DNA of 64,000 nucleotides, from positions 1-64,000 of the forward strand of contig CAMNXA010000010.1 in NCBI GenBank assembly GCA_946566685.1. The letters are read 5' to 3'. This document shows positions 32,558-40,535 of the stretch, one piece after another. Source of the stretch: an uncultured Lachnospiraceae bacterium. GTDB taxonomy: Bacteria; Bacillota; Clostridia; Lachnospirales; Lachnospiraceae. Under the pieces are notes generated by a model that was given only the letters and a program-made list of their open reading frames with translations, ran no database searches and was not told the origin of the DNA. The translations under genes were made by a program, and so were the position numbers. How positions within the stretch are numbered: position 1 is the first letter of the stretch; every line of letters starts with the position of its first letter.

Positions 32558-34519
32558 GTGCGTTATTATCCCAGAGATTATGAACAGTTTGCCAGACCTG
32601 TTTCTCCGGAAAAAGCGCCTTTGGAGGAAATAACGGCTGTGGTCGGGCAGATTGGGGGAACTGTTGCCACCAGACATGTGAGGGGATTGAGCATCACGAC
32701 TTTTGAGGCAGTCTGTGACGGTATCCAGGTGCACATGACCTATTTTAACATGCCTTATTTAAAAAATAGTCTAAAGAGGGGCATCCCATATATCTTTCGC
32801 GGAAGATTGCAGCGAAAGGGTACCCATTACGTGATGGAGCAGGGTAAGATTTATAAACCGGAAGAGTATATGGCGCTTGTGGACCATCTTTTGCCTCTAT
32901 ATTCCACCACCAAGGGGCTTACCAACAATGCCATCACCAAGGCCGTGCGACAGGCTATTTCTCTGGTAGATCTGTCTGTGGATCCTCTGCCGGACAGGAT
33001 TCGAGAGGCGCAGGGGTTTTGTTCTCTGGAAGAAGCCGTGAGGCAGATGCATTTCCCGACAGACAGGGAGACCCTGGTGAAGGCCAGGGAGCGGCTGGTA
33101 TTTGATGAGTTTTTCCGCTTTATTCTGGTACTTCGCAGGATGCGGGATACCAGTGAGCAGACGAAAAATGCCCATCCCATGATCGAGGTGGCGCAGACCG
33201 GCCGTCTGATAGAGGCCCTGCCTTACCGGCTGACCGATGCCCAGCAGAGGGTGTGGGGAGAGATTCAGGCTGACTTGACATCCGATCGCACCATGAACCG
33301 GCTGATTCAGGGAGATGTGGGATCCGGCAAGACGATTTTGGCGTTTCTTTCCCTGCTCATGTGTGTGTCCAACGGCTGTCAGGGAGCGATGATGGCGCCC
33401 ACAGAGGTGCTGGCGAGACAACATTATGAGACCTTGCTGGAAATGCAGAAGAAGTATCGGCTACAGATTCATCCGGTGCTTTTGACGGGCTCTACGCCGG
33501 CCAGGGAGCGGCGGGAGATTTATGCACAGATTGAGAGCGGGGAGGCGGATATTGTTCTGGGAACCCACGCCCTGATTCAGGAAAAAGTGGTCTATCACAA
33601 TCTGGCGCTGGTGATCACGGACGAGCAGCACCGTTTTGGGGTCAGACAGCGGGAGAGCCTGATGCAGAAAGGCAATACCGTACATGTTCTGGTGATGAGT
33701 GCAACGCCCATTCCCAGAACGCTGGCGATCATTCTTTACGGAGATCTGCATATTTCCGTCCTGGACGAGCTGCCGGCCGACAGGCTTCCTATCAAGAACT
33801 GCGTGGTGAATACTTCTTATCGACAGACCGCCTATAAATTCATTGAAAAAGAAGTGGCGGCTGGAAGACAGGTATATGTCATCTGTCCCATGGTGGAGGA
33901 GGGGGAGATGGAAGAATTGGAGGATGTGGCATCCTATACCCTGAAACTGCGCCATGCTCTTTCTCCTTCCATTCAGATTGCCTCTTTGCATGGCCGCATG
34001 AAAGCGGCTGAGAAGAACCGGATTATGGAAGAATTCGGCGCCCATCATATCGATGTGCTTGTATCCACCACAGTCATAGAAGTGGGTATCAATGTGCCCA
34101 ATGCCACGGTGATGATGGTGGAGAATGCAGAACGGTTTGGGCTGGCACAGCTGCATCAGCTGCGTGGACGTGTGGGCCGTGGCGATAAACAGTCTTATTG
34201 CATTTTTATCAGTAAGTCAGAGCGGCCTGAGACGATGAAGCGGTTAAAGATATTGAATGAGTCCAATGATGGATTTTATATTGCCAGTCAGGATCTTGCC
34301 CTGCGTGGGCCGGGGGATCTTTTCGGAATCAGACAAAGCGGGGATCTTAGGTTTGTGCTGGGGGATATTTATCAGGATGCGGCGCTCTTACAGTGTGCCA
34401 GCGACTGGGCTGACAGGATCCTGATGGAGGATTGGGAACTGTCCGGGGTGGAATATCAGGGTTTGCTGGAGCGTTTGAACAAGGATATGATAAATGAGGT
34501 TGACTTTAGGACTATCTGA
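32558..34519 (+). CDS. recG: ATP-dependent DNA helicase RecG, N-terminus interrupted by a TAA codon
   Basis: The 653-codon open part encodes a nearly complete RecG: wedge/OB domain (YYPRDYEQF..., HYVMEQGKIYKPE), Walker A GDVGSGKT, DEQH box (ITDEQHRFGVRQRE), motif III MSATPIPRTL, motif V STTVIEVGINVPNA and motif VI QLHQLRGRVGR. In the same frame an upstream ATG at 32474, with GGGAG before it, reads MDNMSFMGVG, then TAA (32504-32506), then KTAGLFQKLYITTAEELV into this gene. That is the expected RecG N-terminus (GVGxKTAxLF) with one sense codon changed to stop. The listed start is GTG 32558, which has only a weak GGCGGAAG upstream. RecG rescues stalled forks. The gene may be inactivated, rescued by reinitiation, or affected by a base-call error. 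Confidence 0.85.
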   Translation: MRYYPRDYEQFARPVSPEKAPLEEITAVVGQIGGTVATRHVRGLSITTFEAVCDGIQVHMTYFNMPYLKNSLKRGIPYIFRGRLQRKGTHYVMEQGKIYKPEEYMALVDHLLPLYSTTKGLTNNAITKAVRQAISLVDLSVDPLPDRIREAQGFCSLEEAVRQMHFPTDRETLVKARERLVFDEFFRFILVLRRMRDTSEQTKNAHPMIEVAQTGRLIEALPYRLTDAQQRVWGEIQADLTSDRTMNRLIQGDVGSGKTILAFLSLLMCVSNGCQGAMMAPTEVLARQHYETLLEMQKKYRLQIHPVLLTGSTPARERREIYAQIESGEADIVLGTHALIQEKVVYHNLALVITDEQHRFGVRQRESLMQKGNTVHVLVMSATPIPRTLAIILYGDLHISVLDELPADRLPIKNCVVNTSYRQTAYKFIEKEVAAGRQVYVICPMVEEGEMEELEDVASYTLKLRHALSPSIQIASLHGRMKAAEKNRIMEEFGAHHIDVLVSTTVIEVGINVPNATVMMVENAERFGLAQLHQLRGRVGRGDKQSYCIFISKSERPETMKRLKILNESNDGFYIASQDLALRGPGDLFGIRQSGDLRFVLGDIYQDAALLQCASDWADRILMEDWELSGVEYQGLLERLNKDMINEVDFRTI

Positions 34520-34572
34520 CAGTAAGATGATTAAGATAGGATATTTTAGAAAAGTGGGAGAAATGTATTTAT

Positions 34573-35436
34573 ATGGCAAAGAAAATTGCAGTCATCACTG
34601 ACAGTAACAGCGGCATTACCCAATCCCAGGCAAAAGAGTATGGTATCTATGTGCTTCCTATGCCTTTCATGATTGATGATGAGACATATTATGAGGATAT
34701 TACACTGACGCAGGATGCTTTTTATGAGCGGTTGTCAAGCGGGGCGGATGTGATCACAAGCCAGCCCAGCCCGGACGCCATCTTAAAAATGTGGGACGAG
34801 GTGTTGGAGGAGTATGATGAGATTGTGCATATTCCTATGTCCAGCGGATTGAGCGGTTCCTGTCAGAGCGCCATGATGCTTGCCGAGGAGTATGATGGGA
34901 AGGTGCAGGTGGTGAATAACCAGCGCATTTCCGTGACCCAGAGACAGTCGGCGCTGGATGCGCTTGCGCTGATAGAGCGGGGCATGGATGCGGCGCAGAT
35001 TAAGCAGTTTCTGGAAGAAGATAAATTTAATTCCAGTATCTATATTATGCTGGATACTTTATACTATTTGAAGAAAGGCGGCCGGATCACGCCGGCAGCG
35101 GCGGCGCTGGGAACAATTCTGCGCCTCAAACCAGTGCTCCAGATTCAGGGAGATAAGCTGGATGCCTTTGCCAAGGCCAGAACCGTATCTCAGGGAAAAT
35201 CTATCATGATCAATGCCATCCGGGGCGATATGGATAAGAGATTCGGCGGTGTATCTCCAGAGAATATCTGGCTGCAAATAGCGTATACTTATGATCTGGA
35301 TGCGGCTAATCAGTTGAAAAAGGAAGTGCTGGAGGCATTTCCTGGATTTGATGTGCATATGGATCCGTTATCGCTGAGTGTGGCCTGTCATATCGGGCCG
35401 GGCGCACTGGCAGTGGCGTGCTGTAAGAAAATATAG
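34573..35436 (+). CDS. DegV family fatty acid-binding protein
   Basis: The 287-residue product has the DegV pattern: VITDSNSGIT near the start, the ligand-contact TSQPSP, IPMSSGLSGSC and the LYYLKKGGRI segment, then SLSVACHIGPGALAV. DegV/FakB proteins bind a fatty acid and present it to the DAK2 kinase, whose likely gene is two genes upstream. GTGGGAG precedes the start at a normal distance. Confidence 0.9.
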   Translation: MAKKIAVITDSNSGITQSQAKEYGIYVLPMPFMIDDETYYEDITLTQDAFYERLSSGADVITSQPSPDAILKMWDEVLEEYDEIVHIPMSSGLSGSCQSAMMLAEEYDGKVQVVNNQRISVTQRQSALDALALIERGMDAAQIKQFLEEDKFNSSIYIMLDTLYYLKKGGRITPAAAALGTILRLKPVLQIQGDKLDAFAKARTVSQGKSIMINAIRGDMDKRFGGVSPENIWLQIAYTYDLDAANQLKKEVLEAFPGFDVHMDPLSLSVACHIGPGALAVACCKKI

Positions 35437-35479
35437 GCAAATATGAGGAAACTCCGATAGAAGAGCATAAACCCAGAAC

Positions 35480-35511
35480 AAACCCGGAAGTAGGTATCAC
35501 TGCCGGGTTTT
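35480..35511 (+). terminator. Terminator after degV-like gene
   Basis: AAACCCGG-A-AGT (35480-35491) pairs with ACT-G-CCGGGTTT (35499-35510), then TTGC; the T-run is partly in the stem. Confidence 0.65.
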
Positions 35512-35595
35512 GCTGTGAAATGCAGACCGGCGGGACACGGCGTGCTGGCGGCCAGCGGTTTAAGAAGCCAACTTGAGTTCAGCAGGCAGATAACT

Positions 35596-35639
35596 GAGCC
35601 AGGCGCCGAGATGGTGCGTGGTCACATTCGGCTGTCAGA
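35596..35639 (+). repeat. Degenerate copy of a miaB internal segment
   Basis: This stretch matches 36413-36456 inside miaB with about five differences over 44 bases by eye (both contain GGCGCCGAGA, GGTGCGTGGT and GGCTGTCAGA in the same order). It lies 55 bases upstream of an AT-rich ORF that separates it from the intact miaB. The rest of 35520-35695 holds no gene that I can support. Confidence 0.65.
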
Positions 35640-35695
35640 ACGTTTGAGTAAACAAGATTCGGAAAAGATACGGGAGGAGAACGGATAGGGAGGTT

Positions 35696-36220
35696 ATGGA
35701 AAGAAACATAAGTGTTATAAAAGATGTGAATGGAAATCAGATTGTTATTGTGAATGACATTCGATTTAAAGGGAAAAGAAATATAGATTGGGATGAAGTT
35801 GAACAATATTTAAAACAGTATGTTGGAGAGTTTATAGAAATCGCTGAAAGTAAAGAAATCATATATATTGGCAGTGATTTACCTGATGAGTATTCAGGCT
35901 CAAATTATACTGCAAAATTAAAAGGAGCATTAGCAAAGGCAAAAGCAAATGCCGCGCAAGGAATCCCTGAGATGATAGAAATTGCGCAAAACAGAAGATT
36001 TCAGGAAAATCTAGAAAAGAAACATGATAAAAATGCAAAATATGGTTGGTATCGGTATGATTCCCGATTTGCAATTCCTGTTTTTGATGAAAATAATGAT
36101 GTTTTAAGGTATAATGTGTTTCATGCAGAGTTGGTAATAAGACATTCAGAGAACGGGAAACTGTATTTGTATGACATAATAAACATAAAAAAAGAAACGA
36201 GCACCCCGCTTGAGCCATAA
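35696..36220 (+). CDS. AT-rich unknown protein, possible phage-type nuclease-like domain
   Basis: The 174-residue product begins MERNISVIKDVNGNQIVIVNDIRF and ends YDIINIKKETSTPLEP. Conserved-looking parts are IYIGSDLPDEYSGS, AKANAAQGIPEMIEIA, KYGWYRYDSRFAIPVF and FHAELVIRHSENGKLYLYDI. I recall this layout from small stand-alone genes of gut Clostridia and from domains at the end of large phage polyvalent proteins, but I cannot assign an activity. Base composition is clearly more AT-rich than both neighbours. GGGAGG supports ATG 35696. A decayed copy of miaB sequence lies upstream, so it looks inserted. Confidence 0.6.
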   Translation: MERNISVIKDVNGNQIVIVNDIRFKGKRNIDWDEVEQYLKQYVGEFIEIAESKEIIYIGSDLPDEYSGSNYTAKLKGALAKAKANAAQGIPEMIEIAQNRRFQENLEKKHDKNAKYGWYRYDSRFAIPVFDENNDVLRYNVFHAELVIRHSENGKLYLYDIINIKKETSTPLEP

Positions 36221-36287
36221 GCCGTACGGTAAAAAACCCGCTTCTTTTTATATATTGTATAATAGAAAAGGAAAAAAATCAAGAAAA

Positions 36288-37739
36288 ATGTATAACGAAA
36301 TTGATTTAGATAAAATAGAGATAAATGCAGAGCCGCCGGAAGAGGAATCGGCCCGCCAGTATTATTTTATAGCAAAGTGCCGTAAATATGTGAAAGAAGA
36401 AAGTGAACGCCTGGGCCGGGCGCCGAGAGGGTGCGTGGTTACATTTGGCTGTCAGATGAATGCCAGGGATTCTGAGAAACTGTCAGGGATTCTCATAAAG
36501 ATTGGCTATGAACTCACAGAATCAGAGGAGGAAGCCGACCTGGTGCTGTACAACACGTGTACGGTGCGTGACAATGCGAACCAGCGGGTGTATGGGAGGC
36601 TGGGATATCTAAACAGCCTGAAGAAAAAGAATCCCCATATGAGGGTTCTTCTTTGCGGCTGCATGATGCAGGAACCTGCTGTGATAGAGAAACTTAGGAA
36701 AAGCTATCGATTTGTGGATCTGATTTTTGGTACCCATAATATCTTCAAATTTGCCCAGCTTTTGGTGACCATGTATGAAAATCAGGAGATGATCGTGGAT
36801 ATCTGGCAGGAAACGGATCAAATTGTAGAACAGCTGCCGGTAAACCGCAAATATGCCTACAAATCCGGCATCAACATTATGTTTGGCTGTAATAATTTTT
36901 GCAGCTACTGCATCGTGCCCTATGTGCGGGGCCGTGAGAGAAGCAGGGATCCGAAGGAGATTTTAAGAGAGATTGAACGTCTGGTAGAGGACGGTGTGGT
37001 GGAAATCATGCTTCTGGGGCAGAATGTCAATTCTTATGGCAAAAACCTGGAGCATCCCATCACCTTTGCAGCACTTCTTCGCGAGGTGGAAAAGATAGAA
37101 GGACTGAAACGGATACGCTTTATGACATCCCATCCCAAGGATCTGTCAGACGAACTGATTGAGGTGATGCGGGATTCAAAGAAAATCTGCAAACACTTAC
37201 ACCTGCCCGTACAGGCCGGGTCTGACCGGATTTTACAGGCTATGAACAGAAGATATACGAAAGAACAGTATCTGGCCCTGGTGGAGAAGATCAGGACGGC
37301 TATCCCGGACATCGCCATCACCACGGATATTATTGTAGGATTTCCGGGAGAGACTCTTGCGGATGTGGAGGAGACCATTGATGTGGTGCAGAAGGTACAG
37401 TATGATAATGCTTTTACTTTCATCTATTCCAAGAGAACCGGAACACCGGCGGCTGCCATGGAGGATCAGGTGCCGGAAGAAGTGGTCAGAGAGGGATTTG
37501 ACAAGCTGTTAAAGGTGGTGCAGGATACGGCCAGGGCCAGGGCAGCCCTGTTACAGGGCAAAGTCATGGAGGCATTGGTGGAGGAAGTGAACGAACAGGA
37601 TACCTCTCTCATGACGGGTCGGCTTTCCAATAATATGCTGGTGCACTTTCCGGCGGATCCTTCCCTGATCGGCAGACTGGTCCAGGTATCGCTGGATACC
37701 TGCCATGGATTTTATTATACGGGACATATAGTAGACTGA
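36288..37739 (+). CDS. miaB: tRNA-2-methylthio-N6-dimethylallyladenosine synthase MiaB
   Basis: The 483-residue product is a radical-SAM methylthiotransferase. The N-terminal UPF0004 domain contributes three cluster Cys (TFGCQMNARDSE, YNTCTVRDNA, LLCGCMMQE), the radical-SAM motif is CNNFCSYC in MFGCNNFCSYCIVPYVRGRE, and a C-terminal TRAM domain follows (VEEVNEQDTSLMTGR...). It adds the methylthio group at A37 of tRNAs after MiaA, whose gene is three genes downstream. ATG 36288 fits family N-termini (MYNEIDLDKIEINAEPPEEE); the ribosome-binding site is weak. The in-frame extension upstream to 36210 overlaps the preceding gene and is not conserved. Confidence 0.92.
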   Translation: MYNEIDLDKIEINAEPPEEESARQYYFIAKCRKYVKEESERLGRAPRGCVVTFGCQMNARDSEKLSGILIKIGYELTESEEEADLVLYNTCTVRDNANQRVYGRLGYLNSLKKKNPHMRVLLCGCMMQEPAVIEKLRKSYRFVDLIFGTHNIFKFAQLLVTMYENQEMIVDIWQETDQIVEQLPVNRKYAYKSGINIMFGCNNFCSYCIVPYVRGRERSRDPKEILREIERLVEDGVVEIMLLGQNVNSYGKNLEHPITFAALLREVEKIEGLKRIRFMTSHPKDLSDELIEVMRDSKKICKHLHLPVQAGSDRILQAMNRRYTKEQYLALVEKIRTAIPDIAITTDIIVGFPGETLADVEETIDVVQKVQYDNAFTFIYSKRTGTPAAAMEDQVPEEVVREGFDKLLKVVQDTARARAALLQGKVMEALVEEVNEQDTSLMTGRLSNNMLVHFPADPSLIGRLVQVSLDTCHGFYYTGHIVD

Positions 37740-37838
37740 CTTGGTCGGTCAATTGCTGTTCGTGAGTTTCATGCTAAATATTTGCTTGCGGCAGAGCGAT
37801 TGCGATACAAGAGATTAGAAAGAAGATGGTTAAGACTT

Positions 37839-40493
37839 ATGGCTGAATTGACACCAATGATGCAACAATATCTGGAGACAAAAAAGGAATATCAGGACTG
37901 TATTCTTTTTTATCGGTTGGGTGATTTCTATGAAATGTTCTTTGATGATGCGCTGATTGCCTCAAAAGAGCTGGAGATTACACTGACGGGCAAAAGCTGC
38001 GGACAGGAGGAGCGTGCACCCATGTGCGGCATTCCCTACCATGCGGTGGACAGCTATCTGAACAAGATGGTTTCCAAAGGATATAAGGTGGCTATCTGTG
38101 AACAGGTGGAAGATCCCAAGATGGCTAAGGGAATCGTAAAGCGGGAGGTAATCCGGATCGCCACGCCGGGTACTAATTTAAATATCCAGGCACTGGATGA
38201 TACCAAGAATAATTATCTGGTATGTGTAAGTTATTTTCCGGGTAAGATCGGCATGTCGGTGGCAGATGTCACCACAGGGGATTATTATCTGACAGAGGTG
38301 GAAGATATCCGCAGATTGCAGGATGAGATTAATAAATATGCGCCCTCCGAGGTAATCTGTAATGAACCGTTTTTTGTCAGCGGCTATGATATTGAAGATT
38401 TGAAAACACGGCTGAATGTATCGGTCTATTCTCTGCCGCCTCATTACTTTGATGAAGAGAACTGCCGGAAAAATCTGATGAAACATTTTAAGGTAAATAC
38501 CTTAAAAGGCCTGGGGATTGAGGATTTCCCGGTAGGTCTGATCGCGGCCGGGGCGCTTTTGCAGTATCTGTATGAGACCCAGAAGACATCGCTTTCGCAT
38601 TTTACCAATATTTATCCCTACCTGACCAGCAAATACATGCTTTTAGACAGTTCCACGAGGAGAAATCTGGAATTGATAGAGACCCTGCGGGAGAAACAGA
38701 AGAAGGGTTCCCTTCTGGGCGTGCTGGACCGTACCAGGACTGCCATGGGCGGCCGTCTATTGCGCAAATACATAGAACAGCCGCTGATCGATCGGGATAA
38801 GATTGAACAGCGCCTGGATGCGGTGGAGGCGCTGAGTCAGAAGAGTGTGGATCGGGAGGAAATGCGGGAATATTTAAATACCATCTATGATCTGGAGCGG
38901 CTTCTCGGCAAGGTCAGCTATAAGACGGCCAATCCCCGGGATTTGATCGCGTTTCGTAATTCCCTGGCAATGCTCCCCTCCATCCGGACTGTGCTGGGCG
39001 ATTTTGAAGCGCCGCTTTTAATGGAAATTCGCAAGAATCTGGATCCCCTGGAGGATATTTACCAGTTGATCGAGGATGCGATCGTGGAGGAACCGCCGAT
39101 TGCCATCAAGGAGGGCGGTATTATCAAAGAGGGATTTAACGAGACTATAGATGCCCTCAAGAAGGCTAAGACGGATGGCAAAAACTGGCTGGCGGCTCTG
39201 GAGGAAGAAGACAGGGAACGCACAGGCATCCGCAATCTGCGCATCAAGTATAATAAAGTTTTTGGTTATTATTTTGAAGTTACCAATTCCTATAAGGACC
39301 AGGTGCCGGAGGATTATGTGCGCAAGCAGACGCTGGCCAATGCAGAACGATATACCACGCCCAGATTAAAAGAATTGGAAGACAATATCCTAAATGCAGA
39401 GGATAAGCTGTTTAGTCTGGAGTATGATCTGTACTGCGAGATTCGGGATGCCATCGCCAAGGAGGTGGAGCGGATCCAGAAAACGGCCAGGGCGATCGCC
39501 AGACTGGATGTGTTTACGTCCCTTTCCTTTGTGGCGGAACATAATCAGTATGTGAGACCCAAGCTTAACGAAAAAGGCCTGATCGATATCAAAGAAGGCC
39601 GTCATCCGGTGGTGGAACAGATGATACAGAATGATATGTTCATTGCCAATGACACTTATCTGGATAATCAGAAACACTGCATTGCCGTGATCACAGGCCC
39701 GAATATGGCCGGCAAGTCCACTTATATGCGGCAGGTGGCGCTGATCGTACTGCTGACACAGATAGGATCCTTTGTGCCGGCGAAGAAGGCCGATGTGGGG
39801 ATTGTGGATCGGATATTTACCCGTGTGGGCGCTTCCGATGACCTGGCGAGCGGCCAGTCCACCTTTATGGTGGAGATGAATGAAGTGGCGAATATTTTAA
39901 GAAACGCTACGCCAAACAGCTTGCTTGTGCTGGATGAGATTGGGCGCGGAACATCTACCTTTGATGGTTTAAGCATTGCCTGGGCAGTGATCGAGCATAT
40001 CAGTAACCGGAAGATTCTGGGTGCCAAGACGCTCTTTGCGACTCACTATCATGAACTGACGGAACTGGAAGGCAAGATGGACAATGTGAACAATTATTGT
40101 ATTGCCGTCAAAGAAAAAGGCGATGATATTGTATTTTTAAGAAAAATCGTGAAGGGCGGCGCCGATAAGAGCTACGGGATTCAGGTGGCAAAACTGGCAG
40201 GGGTACCGGAAATGGTCATAGACCGTGCCAAGGAGATCGTGGAGCAGCTCAGCGACAATGATATCACCGAGAAGGTGCAGAGCATAGAAGTCAATGTGAA
40301 GGGGGAGAAACGTAAGCCCATTAAATATGATGAGGTGGATCTGGAACAGATATCCCTTTTTGACACGGTGAAGGATGAAGATATCATTCAGGAATTGCAG
40401 GACATTGATGTGAGCAACCTGACACCGGTGGATGCGCTTAATACCTTGTACCGGTTGCAGAATAAGCTGAAAAACCGATGGGCAGGGAAGTAA
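37839..40493 (+). CDS. mutS: DNA mismatch repair protein MutS
   Basis: An 884-residue MutS. The mismatch-reading motif is FYRLGDFYEMFFDDA (Phe-x-Glu as FYE), the connector and lever domains follow, then the ABC-type ATPase with Walker A GPNMAGKST, VGASDDLASGQSTFMVEM, LVLDEIGRGTSTFDG and FATHYHELTELE. ATG 37839 is chosen for its conserved MAELTPMMQQYLETK start, although the ribosome-binding site is weak; an open extension to 37782 is not family-like. The gene is followed by mutL. Confidence 0.95.
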   Translation: MAELTPMMQQYLETKKEYQDCILFYRLGDFYEMFFDDALIASKELEITLTGKSCGQEERAPMCGIPYHAVDSYLNKMVSKGYKVAICEQVEDPKMAKGIVKREVIRIATPGTNLNIQALDDTKNNYLVCVSYFPGKIGMSVADVTTGDYYLTEVEDIRRLQDEINKYAPSEVICNEPFFVSGYDIEDLKTRLNVSVYSLPPHYFDEENCRKNLMKHFKVNTLKGLGIEDFPVGLIAAGALLQYLYETQKTSLSHFTNIYPYLTSKYMLLDSSTRRNLELIETLREKQKKGSLLGVLDRTRTAMGGRLLRKYIEQPLIDRDKIEQRLDAVEALSQKSVDREEMREYLNTIYDLERLLGKVSYKTANPRDLIAFRNSLAMLPSIRTVLGDFEAPLLMEIRKNLDPLEDIYQLIEDAIVEEPPIAIKEGGIIKEGFNETIDALKKAKTDGKNWLAALEEEDRERTGIRNLRIKYNKVFGYYFEVTNSYKDQVPEDYVRKQTLANAERYTTPRLKELEDNILNAEDKLFSLEYDLYCEIRDAIAKEVERIQKTARAIARLDVFTSLSFVAEHNQYVRPKLNEKGLIDIKEGRHPVVEQMIQNDMFIANDTYLDNQKHCIAVITGPNMAGKSTYMRQVALIVLLTQIGSFVPAKKADVGIVDRIFTRVGASDDLASGQSTFMVEMNEVANILRNATPNSLLVLDEIGRGTSTFDGLSIAWAVIEHISNRKILGAKTLFATHYHELTELEGKMDNVNNYCIAVKEKGDDIVFLRKIVKGGADKSYGIQVAKLAGVPEMVIDRAKEIVEQLSDNDITEKVQSIEVNVKGEKRKPIKYDEVDLEQISLFDTVKDEDIIQELQDIDVSNLTPVDALNTLYRLQNKLKNRWAGK

Positions 40494-40517
40494 TTTGCTT
40501 CGCAAATAACTTTTCGA
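40493..40517. repeat. Hairpin repeat between mutS and mutL, truncated copy
   Basis: ATTTGC-TTC-GCAAAT (40493-40507) followed by AACTTTTCGAGGA; the same order (AATTTGC-TTC-GCAAATT, AACTTT, CGAGGA) occurs at 53338-53367. Confidence 0.6.
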
Positions 40518-40535
40518 GGAAGAGGGAGATGTGTT

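Noticed and set aside
33461-34156. Minus-strand open frame of 231 codons inside recG
   Set aside because: The opposite strand carries the conserved helicase motifs in an intact frame; the antisense product is His-rich and low in structure signals.
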